Of a stretch of 64,000 nt of DNA, positions 44,363 to 54,830 are shown one piece after another. The notes below the pieces were generated by a model. The model was not told where the DNA came from, made no database searches, and was given only the letters and a program-made list of their open reading frames with translations. Position 1 is the stretch's first letter, and every line of letters starts with the position of its first letter. This stretch comes from Lumbricus rubellus. Its lineage: Eukaryota; Annelida; Clitellata; Crassiclitellata; Lumbricidae. A program made the position numbers and the translations under genes. The stretch covers positions 33,689,785-33,753,784 of the forward strand of contig OX243815.1 in NCBI GenBank assembly GCA_945859605.1, written 5' to 3'.

Positions 44363-45663
44363 GTAAGAAAATAATCTAAACAAATTCCACTTCTGTGCTT
44401 ATCTATAGGCCTAACGAGCTGAACTAACCCAGCGTTGCCTGGAAAATTTCGGTCTTTCCCCCGCCACGTCATCTTCATCATCATCAGGAATTATTATTAT
44501 TAATTAATTAATTAATTAATTACTGTTATTGTTGTTATTCTCCTGCTCCCACTCCGCCCTTCTCACCTCGTCTTCTTCCATCGCCCCAACCCGGTTCCAC
44601 ACTGGGGTGCCCGGCGTTGTCCGTGAAATTTAGGTTTCTCGCCCCAACCGAAAATAGTTCCATTACAGCAGAATTGACCGATGTCGTAATCATGGCTACT
44701 ATTATTAAGCAACATTAAATTGATTGAACATTTTGTTTTGCAGCATCTGAGCTACTGTTCCTCCGACATTTCAGTTCTGTCGCTCAATGACTACAGGCAA
44801 GTCTACAGCAATTTGGATTGTTAATAATTATCAGGCTATAGGCCTACGCTCAGCCAATTGGTAGCATGGGGAGTCGGATTTTAATCGCAGTAGCAGTAGT
44901 AGTAGTCCCATTCTTCTTCGCGCTCTTCTTTGCAATATTCTTCTTCACATTCTCCTCCATCTTAGAGCATAAAATGGTGCCGTTCATGGGCGTCCGCAGC
45001 GGGGCGCAAGGGGGCGCAAGTGCGCCCCCCTGGATTTTTCGCATAGTTGCACAGAAATTTAGATTATTTGGCTGTGATCGTTACAAAACGTGATTCTCAA
45101 TGTGATTATCGATTCATTCTACAAGTTGAACCTATATATCTTTCTTTGGGCGCATAACGTATAATATGTAGGCTGTAGGATTCTCTCATGGTAATATGGG
45201 AATTCAAACTGTCACCCATTAAATTTAGACCATGTGACAATTATTTAAAAGTTTGCGCCCCCCTAGAAAAATTCCTGCGGACGCCCATGGTGCCGTTGTA
45301 ATTGTTTAATAATTGTGACTGGGAAAAAATGCAAAATTTGGTACCCTATGCACTTTTGAGACCAAAGTTAGGCACAGGCATACAACCTTTCGACCTCTGG
45401 GTCCTGTAGCCTACGCCAAGTAACGCCATAGAAATTATAGACACTAATAATGCAGACAGGTGCTGTAAACGTCAGTCATGTAGACTATGTAGTATAGCTT
45501 CATAATGATGATAATGCCTAGGTAGCATGTATTCTATTTCAGGCTCGATGGATGGTTTCGAAAAGAAAACGACACCTACGATTATCCATTGCGAGCAGTT
45601 AGCCTGCTGTCGGTTGGAGCGGCCAATCCCATCGCTTCTACGCCATTCATGATGGCATCTTAA
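42347..45663 (+). CDS. Arg/Ser-rich repeat protein, probably secreted (whole coding region, 3 coding exons)
   Basis: Unrecognised protein of 729 residues (2,190 nt in one frame over three exons). The N-terminus (AAVGLSLLLLLSSNGSSS, residues 11-28) looks like a signal peptide. Residues about 110-600 are rich in Arg, Ser, Glu and Asp and built of ~30-residue repeats, with a near-perfect 31-residue array (residues 412-537). The C-terminal ~110 residues are different, with TEWIVIPLEIPVVHNSD, two Cys (C665, C677) and RLDGWFRKENDTYDYPLR. That part may be a folded domain. An in-frame TGA upstream of the ATG supports the start. Intron 3 uses a GC donor. The element 44985-45289 lies in intron 3. Function unknown. 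The GRR triplets in each repeat resemble processing sites of peptide precursors, which is speculation. Confidence 0.7.
43580..43960 (+). repeat. 93-bp in-frame tandem repeat (31 residues, about 4 copies)
   Basis: Starts of GAAGGTAGAAGAATAGCTGAC recur every 93 bp from 43580. Each unit encodes EGRRIADFTKESRRQVRSG then FERSDIMRNSRS with a few changes. One diverged unit lies upstream (LDRRIADFTKESRKQ). Confidence 0.95.
44744..44796 (+). CDS. Repeat-protein gene, coding exon 2
   Basis: Encodes HLSYCSSDISVLSLNDY plus two bases of Arg. Acceptor TTTTGCAG, donor TACAG|GCAAGT, a strong GC donor, phase 2. A GT five bases further in (44802) would give phase 1 and a different but also open end, so the tail depends on this choice. 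Confidence 0.65.
44985..45289. mobile_element. CATGGGCG-type hAT-like MITE, 305 bp
   Basis: Ends CATGGGCGTCCGCAG and CTGCGGACGCCCATG, flanked by the exact duplication GTGCCGTT (44977-44984, 45290-45297). It lies in intron 3 of the repeat-protein gene. Confidence 0.95.
45543..45663 (+). CDS. Repeat-protein gene, last coding exon
   Basis: Encodes RLDGWFRKENDTYDYPLRA then VSLLSVGAANPIASTPF, MMAS and stop TAA. Acceptor TCTATTTCAG with a good pyrimidine tract. The frame fits the GC donor of the previous exon. Confidence 0.65.
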
Positions 45664-46209
45664 TTCTCTGCTAAGCAAAGCAAGACCACCATTGCTTTCT
45701 ACGCATTTCCTACACCACACGTCGGTCTACAATTTGGAAATGTCAAACTTACCAACATTGAATAACATCATCATCAATAATAGAATATTATATTGTCAGA
45801 GTTAGGCCTACTAAGGCTGTAATTTAGGATGTGTTATTCGGCCTGTATGAATTATTGTACTTGTTAGGCCTACCTTTGAAAAAAATCAAAAATTGGATGC
45901 TTTATTGTTCTATTGCACTAAGGAAATCACTATGGAAAGACAGTGCACTTCAACAAACAATAGGCCCAAGCCCAAACTGTACTCCATTAAGCATTAGAGG
46001 CTGAATATTGTGTCGGCTTCTGGGGTGACCCTACTTATGACATTCCTCAAATCCCCCCTAGTCGTCAGGGACCTTAATTGTGCCTTCGGAAATTGTACTT
46101 TCCGTGCCTGCATTCATATTCAACTCAGAAGCTCCTCTGCAGTTGTGCCCCGAGTTGTTGCAGGAGTCAGATTTAACTGAATGGGACTCACTATGGCAGC
46201 CATGCAAGG
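45664..46209. other. Downstream of the repeat-protein gene
   Basis: Presumed 3' UTR and AT-rich spacer with several TAGGCCTA-like motifs. No other feature was supported. Confidence 0.4.
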
Positions 46210-46459
46210 CAAGGGCGGATACAGAAACTTTGGACGGGGGGGGGGCCAAAAATTTCTTGAGACCTTGGTTCTGGGAAAACAAAATCGCATCCGCCAAAAA
46301 AGTTGATGACCTTTTTTTTTTAGTCGTCCGGTCAATTTGTTGGGAAAATCATACCATTTCAGCAGCCACTGAAACCAAATGGGGGGGGGGCCACGATACA
46401 TGGGCATTTCTAAATGGGGGGCCATGGCCGGATTGGCCCCCCCCCTGGATCCGCCCTTG
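46210..46459. mobile_element. hAT MITE, CAAGGGCGGATACAG family, 250 bp
   Basis: Ends CAAGGGCGGATACAG and CTGGATCCGCCCTTG with the exact duplication ATGCAAGG (46202-46209, 46460-46467). Long G and C runs lie inside. A relative is at 62837-63170. A truncated relative around 60540-60600 shares AAAAAAGTTGATGACCTTTT. Confidence 0.95.
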
Positions 46460-47662
46460 ATGCAAGGAGCCATCATGTCAGGTTACATGAGCACTTATTG
46501 AGAAGGGAGTTATATAGAGAGCTCTAGGGATGAAGGTTTTATGGTCTTTTAGTGGTAATGCAAAGTCATGCGACCATTATTACTGTTAATTTTATCGCCA
46601 CCTAGCGAATGAAAGGGTGAGATCAATCCCGTGTCCATCCCGACCTTCCGCTCTTCATGTTGGAGACTGTTACCGTTCACCTAAGCCCAGGGCTGAAAGT
46701 GGTTTCGACAAGTTGCAGGATCTGACTTTGGCGAATGAGCCACACCTTTGACAAAAAAAATTTCTTATGACTTTTTAAGTCTTTCGCCCAAAAATTTCAG
46801 AAAGCTCTGCCAATTTCACTAAATATTTCGTAATTCACGTCGATATTTTTGATCTTTGTGCGTTCATGTGTCAAACATGCCACCTGGCAACAGCAGGTCA
46901 TGAAAATCAATGTCGGTCGCAAATTAGATATGCAATGGAGCATGAGGCAGAGTTGCAAGTAAGGTTCAAGAGAAGCTCTACTAGTATTGAGTTGCCGCTT
47001 ATGTCATCTGTGTAGGCCTTGATGATAGGTTCATACACTAAGTTAATCATGAAGCGAATGACAACTGCTAGGGAAAAACTAATATCTGATATCAAATGGA
47101 GTTGGATATCTGCCAAATAGGCAGTGAATAACCTTCCCATAGAAGATAATGTTTCCCACAGATCTGTTATCCTACAAGAAGTCAAGGCATTCATATCCAT
47201 CATATGCACATTGTACAATCACATAATGAAAAGTTTGAAGCTAGACAAACACACATTTATATTTCAACAATAAAGCCTTCAAAACATAGATATAATTATA
47301 AAACCTTGTAGAAAGTCACATGGATCAATTCTCTGTAACACATAAATTTACACTACGCAACTGTAAGAAGTACTCAAGCTTCAATAATTCCAAATCGTGA
47401 AGCCTATTTGGCATTTTCTCCTTGATCTATAAAACATACTTTTAAAAGTTAGCACAGGATTTTCTGTCGGATAATTATGAAGATAGAGCCTGCAGTTCAT
47501 GGAATAATTGCATTCCCAGTTCCGTTCACTGTGTGGCTCTGAAAGATATGTTCAACAAAATTATCTTATAATTCATGAAAATGAAAACTTTCATTTGAGT
47601 TAAGAAAATATTTACACCACAATTCATGAAAAATTGCATAGCAAGTTCACTGCACCAAGCTA
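46460..47662. other. Gene-free stretch
   Basis: AT-rich, no exon-like segment or element boundary was seen on either strand. Confidence 0.4.
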
Positions 47663-47966
47663 TCACCAAAGGACTAACTTAGGTGATAAAATGATGCCAC
47701 ATATGTCACCAAAGGACTAACTTGGGTGATAAAATTATGTCACATATATCACCAAAGGACTAACTTAGGTGATAAAACGATGTCACATATATCACCAAAG
47801 GACTAACTTAGGTGATAAAATGATGCCACATATATCACCAAAGGACTAACTTAGGTGATAAAATGATGTCACATAATATCACCAAAGGACTAACTTAGGT
47901 GATAAAATGATGCCACATATATCACCAAAGGACTAACTTAGGTGATAAAATGATGCCACATATAGT
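47663..47966. repeat. 43-bp minisatellite, about 7 units
   Basis: The unit starts TCACCAAAGGACTAACTTAG then GTGATAAAATGATGCCACATA. Each unit contains TATCACC and GGTGATA, which can pair with each other. Units are almost identical. Confidence 0.95.
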
Positions 47967-48814
47967 TCTGTTTTCCAAGCAAAGAAGTTTAACACTTTTA
48001 AACAATGACAGTGCACTAAAAGCAACTATGAAACTGATGCAGCTCGTTGTTGAAATGTTAACAGTGCAATCGTGATAATAATCGAAATTTTTATCACTCA
48101 CACAAAATAATCGATCTAGTAATGAAACTACAGATGTAGCACATTATCCCCTAAACAAAAATCAACCAATTTTTGTGTAGGACATAATCCACTTTCCCTC
48201 CTCCCCTCCGACAAAATCCCCCTCACTGCGAGTAGCCTATTTCTGCATTTAATTGATAAACTTGCTTATGCCATGTTTTTATCCGTCGTGTCAGCTTGTT
48301 AACGCAACACCATATTAAAGACAAACTGCTAAGTGTTATTCAGATGTAAACTTTAGACTTTTTAGTGTCATTCAGTTATTTATTTCTAACCATGGGACTT
48401 GTTAGCACTGTCATTTAGGTATACATGAGACAAGAAGCTTTATTGCCTTTAAAAACGGTTAAAACTGCACTTTCTGTCAAACTCTAACACTGACTGTTGA
48501 CAGTGTGTGCAAAGCATATTAGAAGTAGCTTGCTACCGACGATGCTACAGAAATTGTCGTAACTAGGTACAATACAAGACAATACAATTGTTTCATCTGA
48601 TATTTCACTTGTTAAAGTAAGGCCTTGAAAACTTAAAAGAACGATGTTTCAAACAGCAGAAACTAAAGTAATCACAATGTTTACAGGCATTCTGGTAAGC
48701 AAAATACAATCTTGTGTTGTAAAATTGTAAAGCTACTTGACATGTTCAACTAATCAGTCAATTGCTGTACTGTGGCCTTTTGAAGCGATTAGACAAAACT
48801 GTCTGGCAACCTTG
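47967..48814. other. Gene-free stretch
   Basis: AT-rich, with nothing I can assign. Confidence 0.4.
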
Positions 48815-49150
48815 TCACCTTGTGCCGTCGATTCTTTGAATCCTAGCGACCGCTGTGATAAACCTTCTCCACGTATTACGATCTTCCGTCGCGTCTCTCA
48901 ATTCCTCCAAGTTCATCTTTGTTCTCTCGTGTATTTCCTCTATCCATCTCCTTCTTGGGCGTCCTCTTCTCCTTTTTCCCTCTCCGCAGGCCAGCATCAT
49001 CTCCTTTTCCAAGCCGTTTGCTCGCATTACATGTCCAACGAACGCCATCTTCTGCCTTGCCGCTCTCTATCCCAATGACGTATTCCCTCTTGTAATATGG
49101 ATTCATTTGTTCTTTTCTCGATCCATGAAGTTCTCAAAACCTTCCTCCAT
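48815..49150 (-). pseudogene. LINE ORF2 C-terminal fragment, second type
   Basis: The - strand reading MAFVGHVMRANGLEKEMMLA, then KRRRGRPRRRWIEEIHERTK and RNTWRRFITAVARIQR is the end of a LINE reverse transcriptase protein (GHVxRxxxLEKxxxxGxxxGxRxRGRPxxRW). Frameshifts separate it from TNESILQE upstream (about 49100). It belongs to a different subfamily from the fragment at 37140. Confidence 0.88.
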
Positions 49151-49235
49151 ATCCACATTTCGCAAGCATTGATTTACTTTTCTAAGGCAACAGGCAACAA
49201 TAAATGTGCTTTAACACTGGACTATTCTGTAGAGC

Positions 49236-49620
49236 TAAACTACTACACAATCATCATCATCAATATCATAGGGCTCAATGCCCGTTAGAGTCCGACGCCA
49301 CTCTCTGTCTGAGTCTGTCTCGCATCATGCTGCCCAGCCTCAACTTGTCCGGTCAGCAGGTCTGCTCCATACCATTAACATCTTGGAGCATCTAGACCAC
49401 ATTGTCCGATTGAAGAGAATCGTGAAAAAGAGGCATGAAGGACAACGTGGGTCAATGCCCGTTGTGTCCCACGCTCCCTCCCCCGACTCTCTCCACCAGT
49501 CTGTCCTGACCGACCTGTGCATGTCTGCTTCACATCATGACACCTTGAAGCATCTGGGTAGCCATGTCACTTGTGTCGTGGTTTTGGCGGATTACAATCG
49601 TCTACTACACAATACAATTT
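49236..49620 (+). repeat. Probable retrotransposon fragment
   Basis: An (ATC)n-like start is followed by GGGCTCAATGCCCGTTAGAG and a G+C-rich stretch with a repeated theme of GTCAGCAGGTCTG and CATCTTGGAGCATCTAG / CACCTTGAAGCATCTGG. It does not resemble its AT-rich surroundings. Identity unclear. Confidence 0.35.
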
Positions 49621-49737
49621 CTTTATTCTACTATTCAACACTGTTGTTCTAACTTAATATATTAGAACTCTTTAAACAAACACTTTCTAAGAAGCATTTA
49701 TCTATGGCATGAATCCAAATGCTTTGAAACTAGCGTC

Positions 49738-49943
49738 TCACCTGGCAAATGTAATGGAAGAGATGATGCCAAATATGAGTTCAAGAGCAATGAAGAGCAT
49801 TTCTGCAGCAATGATGACAACCTCCAAGTATAGAACGTACGTCTGCCAGATGAGGAAATAGAGTGCAACAAAAAAGACAGGAATTATCCAGAGCAGAGAA
49901 ACGACAACTGAAGTAACTCGCTCTGTCAGATTGCCTCGCTTAC
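49738..49943 (-). CDS. TMEM80/216-like exon 3 (last)
   Basis: Encodes KRGNLTERVTSVVVSLLWII, PVFFVALYFLIWQTYVLYLE and helix 4, ending SSITFAR and TGA. Acceptor GTTATAG. The stop overlaps a good donor-like AG|GTGAGA. An additional tiny exon cannot be excluded, but the length and end match TMEM80. Confidence 0.82.
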
Positions 49944-52900
49944 CTATAACAGAAAACAACAGCAAAGAAGAAGAAGAAGAAGTCCGACCATAGAATCAAA
50001 CAAATCCAGGCTAATCACTGCACCATCAGAGAATAGATGCACACTAAGAAATATTCAAAGGCAAAATTTAAAAGCTGACTCAAATTGGGATAGATGGACA
50101 TGTCTCTCAGAATGGTTCTCATTTCTCATCATGCAACAGGGGTCCGTTACACCTGAGCTTAGCTTTCCGTGTCCTGCACTATCATAGCAGTACAATCAAA
50201 TGTGATTGACTTTGACAAAATCAGTCTTAAGTCTGATTTGTCATACTTTGGAATTTTAATGAATGAAATATAGAGCGTGCAGGTTTTTTAACAGATGCTG
50301 TCTTTTACAATTCAAGATTCCGAGGGATCATTGCAATCATTGAACAGTATACAGTAAATCAAAATCTATTTTCTAAGGCTGCAATCAATCAAATCTTCGT
50401 AAAACTAGATAAGAACAGGGCTTAAAGTGTGCCAGGACGGTCATGGACGGCGTCCAGGCACTTATTTTCGAGGCTGGACGCCGTCCTGCCACTTATTTGG
50501 CCAGCACTGCCTGGACGATCGTCCATGACTGCATAGACGGCGTCCATGCAGTTACGGACGACCGGCAATGACTGCCTAAAAATGGCTCCATTTGAGGTCG
50601 ACACAGCCAAAAATGCGCTGGTCGCTGGGGCTCCGCCCCAGACCCCGCTGCGGGAGCTTACGGTAAAGACAAAAACCTTTCTCTTTTACACTAACATTTT
50701 CATTTCTATTTTTATCCTGGTAGCTTGCGACACTAAAAACCCACATATTTTTGAAGTTTTCGCGACTTTATCATTCACAAATAGCTGGCAAAAAGAGCCT
50801 AAAAATGGCTTCATTTGAGGTCGACACAGCCAAAAATGCGCTGGTCGCTGGGGCTCCGCCCCAGATCGCGCTGCGGCCCGCGGGAGCTTACGGTCAAGAC
50901 AAAAACCTTTCTCTTTTACACTAACATTTTGATTTCTATTGTTTCTAATCTCCCCTCCAAAATCAACCTCTCCTCCGCTTGCACTCACCTAGCTCTGCTG
51001 GTTTCCATTCACGACTTAAAACCAAACTCTTCAAGCTATCCTATCCAGATTCCAATCAGTTTCCATCACCCAACTACCACCATCACCGACAACCACCGTA
51101 GCACCATGCTGTCTCCTCGGCTTGACCTCCCCGGATTTTGACCTGGCACCGGAACGGAAACGGCAGCTCTGGCTATTGCGGACTTGATTTGATATAGCGC
51201 CGGTGAATAAGCTGGTCTCCCTGACGTGGCTTTTGTGGGCGCTGAGAAATTCTCGAAGATTTACATGTAGGCTACATTATCCTGCATGGTAGCTTGCGAC
51301 ACTAAAAAACCCACTTATTTTTGAAGTTTTCGCGACTTTATCGTTCACAAATAGCTGGCAAAAAAGAGCCTAAAAATGGCTCCATTTGAGGTCGACACAG
51401 CCAAAAATGCGCTGGTCGCTGGGGCTCCGCCCCAGACCCCGCTGGGGGAGCTTACGACGCTCCCCCAGACCCCCTAGTCGGGACGGGCTTCGTGCCTTCG
51501 GCACTCGCAACTTCGCGCCTTCGGCGCCGCCACTGACGACCAATTACAATACAGCGTCCTGGCACTTCTTTTTTTACACTTTAAGCACTGGATAAGAAGA
51601 ATATTTATATGGCATGGTCATTTGCATAATAGTACTGATCAAAAGTCTAAATTTACTGGTGATGAAATAAGTCAATTTTGACTAATCTTACTCTGCTGAA
51701 TTAGATGACATTCAAAGTTATTTTTAGCTCTAGTTTATATATTATAGTGAATTTGACTTAATAAAACGAAATTTTACAACATTGGGTATATTTTTAAAAG
51801 CAGAATATTCTGATGCAGCCAAGATCTTTACAGCTCAGTACACTATATGAAACACTTACAGGACTTGATTGAAGTCAGAACAGAGTTGGATGCATCTGCA
51901 CATGAAGGACTAAAACCACTTCCTACTTCATTCACTCTCACTTCTTGTAATTAAGAAGTCAAGTAGGAAAACAGTGGGAACTGGTTGACTTACCATAGTG
52001 TATCTGCAGAGCAACAAGCAGAGTCAGAATGAAGATAAGAATGAACTCAGCTGCCAAAATTCCACTTTCATATGGTAAACTGACAGCTGTAAAGAAACAT
52101 ATAGAACAACAACAACTATAAAATCAAAATGTGTAATGCATCAATCACAATGTCTTTAATACAATGCTGTAAATATTTTAAAGCACAACTTAAATTAAAG
52201 CCAACTTTAAAGGCTGCATTTTATTTGCTGCAATGCTTATACATGTACAGTAAAGATCCTGTAACAAACAGGGAGCCAGTGTTAATGTGCATGACTACAG
52301 CTGATTAAAAGTATATTAAACTCATTTCTTATTATACTAAACCCCTCTGCATCTGTCAAAATAATATTTTAAAATATATTTACAGATTCTTTTAAAGTTG
52401 TGCAGAATTAAATAAAACAACACTCTATAAAATAAGTCATCATTCAGGAATAGTCAGTCTAGACAAAATTAAATCCTCAAACATGTTGGCCTTCATGATC
52501 CAGTGTTTGGACTGCTGTGCTGCGAACAGTGCCAATATCTGATGAATATATATATATGGAGAAAAGGCTGCATGTAAGCAGTTCTCTGTACCATCAGCTT
52601 TTCCCAAAGGATATAATTGCCAAGCTAGATTGCCAGAACTCTGACCATGGTCCTCTGATAGCTCCTTTCTTTGGCATAAACCCAACGCCAAATTATGATT
52701 CACTTTGCGTGTGCAGCATACAAAGAAGTAAATTCCATGCATTAAGTAAATAAGTATGTACTTTATTGAACCATCTGCAAATGCACTGCTGGAACATCAA
52801 ATAATCTTAATTTATGCATGTAAAATCACACAAAAAACTATATGATAGTATGCAATTAAACATCACAAAATAATCTAATTCATAATATGCAATTAAATAA

Positions 52901-54830
52901 TCATTATATGCAATTACAAAACATATTAGGCTTTTTGGAGTCATGTGAGAGAGAAAGAATAAAGAAAACAGTTATAAAGTCACTTGAATAGAATACATGA
53001 TAAATAACAAAGACTGGTAACTTTGGAAGACAGATATTGCTGTGCCTATAATTAGTTTTGCTAATGACTGCTTCAGTAATTACCAGTTGCATCATTTTAT
53101 GTACACCAATTTGTTAGAAATCACACTCATGTATTGTCAGGCACTACGTCAGTGGTGCACAACGTCCGGCCCGCGGGCCACATCCGGCCCGCGACGGGTT
53201 GTCATGTGGCCCGCGATGACCACCAGGGAAGGCAACTATTTAAGAGCCGAAATCAACATTAAGTCTACAGTGGCGCAAAACCTCTAATTTCAGGCAGAAG
53301 CACGCAACTTTCGCCGTCATCTTTATTGTCGTTTGCCGTATCTTTCCGTTGTATTGGCTGCGTGATTAATAATATTACCTTTTTCATAATGGTTGCAAAT
53401 ACAAAATGGCCGAAAGTCGGAAGCGAAAGGTTGACGTTTGGCCCGCGAAAGGTTTAAGAAATCGATTAGTGGCCCTTGGCTGAAAAAGGTTGTGCACCAC
53501 TGCACTACGTGGATTCAGGTTAAGTCATGGCAAGTTCATGACATTGGAGTCTACTGTCACTGTGAATGACAAATCATCAGTAATGAAAGAGTTTTGTCTG
53601 ACACTCTATCTCTAGAGGTTAAATTCTAGAAGGGAAAGTGGTTCATCACAATTTGCTAAGACATCAGGCACCAATACCTAGCAATGATTTTCACAAGCAA
53701 CTGCAAAGAATCCTAACAGAGTAGAGTGAACACGTGGCAACATGGAATTGAAACTGATAGAAGTTAAGCAAAACTCAATCCATCAGTAATTACATGCAAG
53801 GCATTCGTTCATTCATTCCTCCAATGTTCACTCATTCCGCCATTTCTTTTAAGGTGTCCATTTAATCCTCCATCCTTTTAGGGCGTTCATTCATTCCAGC
53901 ATCCTTCCAGGCTATAAGCGGGTTCACCATCTCAGTGACCTTTCGAGTGCGCGTGCGCAGTAGTCAAGGTCACCACTACAATAGACGGTGTATATACCAA
54001 AAGTTTGGAAACTTAATGTCTCGCGCACTGCGAATTTGCAATCTTTAAATAATACACCGTCTATTGTGTAGTGACCTTGACTACTGCGCACGCGCACACG
54101 AAAGGTCACTGAGATGGTGAACCCGCTTATTCATTCAATTCACTATTCTTTCAAGGTTTTCATCGAATACTTCATCCTTTCAAGGTGCTAATGCGAGTTG
54201 TTTGCAGACATTTGCACATCAACAAGCAGCTCATAATTTCAAACGAGCTTTAGATGGGCACGAAAACAGAAACCCCTGAGATGCATTGACCCAGCAACTA
54301 TGACCTTGGGCTTCATTAACCACTGGGTCATGAACCGAAATTAACAAAATGTGCATGTCCACTGTATTGGACATGAGAGCTTTATGGTTTACTTTTAGAT
54401 TCAAGCTTGGACATTGAATGATACTGGTACTCTCTTTATGGATCATTGTGGATGCAAAAGGGCTTCAGACAAACAATCCTGCAAAACCTCAGAACCATGA
54501 TTCTAAGGCATGTTATCAAGTATATGTCACATTAACCTTTTCACATTCTATCCATAATGCAGCATTGTATCGTATCATGCTACTAAATAGTTGCGCTACT
54601 TATTACCTAAGTTCAAATATCAATACTGAAATTCTATGCAGTCAGAGGTCGAACATACTAGTGAGGTATTGAAACATCAAATGCAACTTTGTTTAAATAA
54701 TTGGCACAAATGTTAATACTGAACCTTTCCAAATGAAGATTGCAATTTCCAGATGAAAGAAGAGGACAAAGAACCAGCCATTGAAGTAAAGTAGGAACTG
54801 ATATGGTGCCGATGATCTCTGATTCAGCAT
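49738..54830 (-). CDS. Transmemb_17 family protein, TMEM80/TMEM216-like (whole gene, 3 exons)
   Basis: A 134-residue membrane protein in three exons. The spliced frame (405 nt) is continuous. It starts MLNQRSSAPYQFLLYFNGW, has four hydrophobic segments (about residues 11-32, 40-64, 78-98 and 103-128), the family signature KRGNLTE after helix 2 and FLIWQTYVLYLEV after helix 3. TMEM216 has SSTPLEILFFLNGW and LLLQTYVLRLEV at the same places. TMEM80 has GNLTE and a similar C-terminal end. Members of this family sit in the tectonic complex at the base of primary cilia and gate entry of membrane proteins. An in-frame TAA upstream of the ATG supports the start. Introns carry three MITEs. Confidence 0.85.
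50416..51590. mobile_element. Non-autonomous hAT element, CAG(G/T)GCTTAAAGTG family, 1,175-bp copy
   Basis: Ends CAGGGCTTAAAGTG and CACTTTAAGCACTG, flanked by the exact duplication GATAAGAA (50408-50415, 51591-51598). The block AAAAATGGCTCCATTTGAGG with GCTGGGGCTCCGCCCCAG occurs three times (about 50577, 50804 and 51373). The block beginning GTAGCTTGCGACACTAAAAA occurs twice. The element grew by internal duplication and by capture of a 50930-51240 segment that resembles a retrotransposon tail. Lies in intron 2 of the TMEM80/216-like gene. Confidence 0.95.
51994..52086 (-). CDS. TMEM80/216-like exon 2
   Basis: Encodes AVSLPYESGILAAEFILIFI then LTLLVALQIHYG, transmembrane helix 2. Acceptor CTTTACAG, donor ACTATG|GTAAGT, phase 1 at both ends, which fits both neighbours. 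Confidence 0.85.
53150..53502. mobile_element. hAT MITE, CAGTGGTGCACAAC ends
   Basis: Ends CAGTGGTGCACAAC and GTTGTGCACCACTG, flanked by the exact duplication CACTACGT (53142-53149, 53503-53510). Contains CCGGCCCGCGGGCC-type motifs. It lies in intron 1 of the TMEM80/216-like gene. Confidence 0.96.
53914..54130. mobile_element. Palindromic MITE with ~85-bp arms
   Basis: The left arm starts ATAAGCGGGTTCACCATCTC and the right arm is its near-exact inverse, ending CCCGCTTAT. Both arms include CAGTAGTCAAGGTCAC and AATAGACGGTGTAT. The target duplication is not clear. It lies in intron 1 of the TMEM80/216-like gene. Confidence 0.92.
54725..54830 (-). CDS. TMEM80/216-like exon 1
   Basis: Encodes MLNQRSSAPYQFLLYFNGW then FFVLFFHLEIAIFIWK, helix 1. 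Donor AAAG|GTTCAG, phase 1. The ATG at 54830-54828 is the first after an in-frame stop. Confidence 0.85.

Noticed and set aside
44797..44806. GT donor at 44802 in place of the GC donor
   Set aside because: It gives a weaker consensus (GTCTAC). Kept only as an alternative because both downstream frames are open.
47663..47966. 43-bp repeats with internal TATCACC/GGTGATA as an operator or CRISPR-like array
   Set aside because: Units are contiguous with no spacers, so this is a minisatellite.
49720..49740. Donor AG|GTGAGA at the end of the TMEM80/216-like ORF, implying a fourth exon
   Set aside because: The protein already has the length and C-terminal end of the family, and I found no convincing further exon. 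Not excluded.
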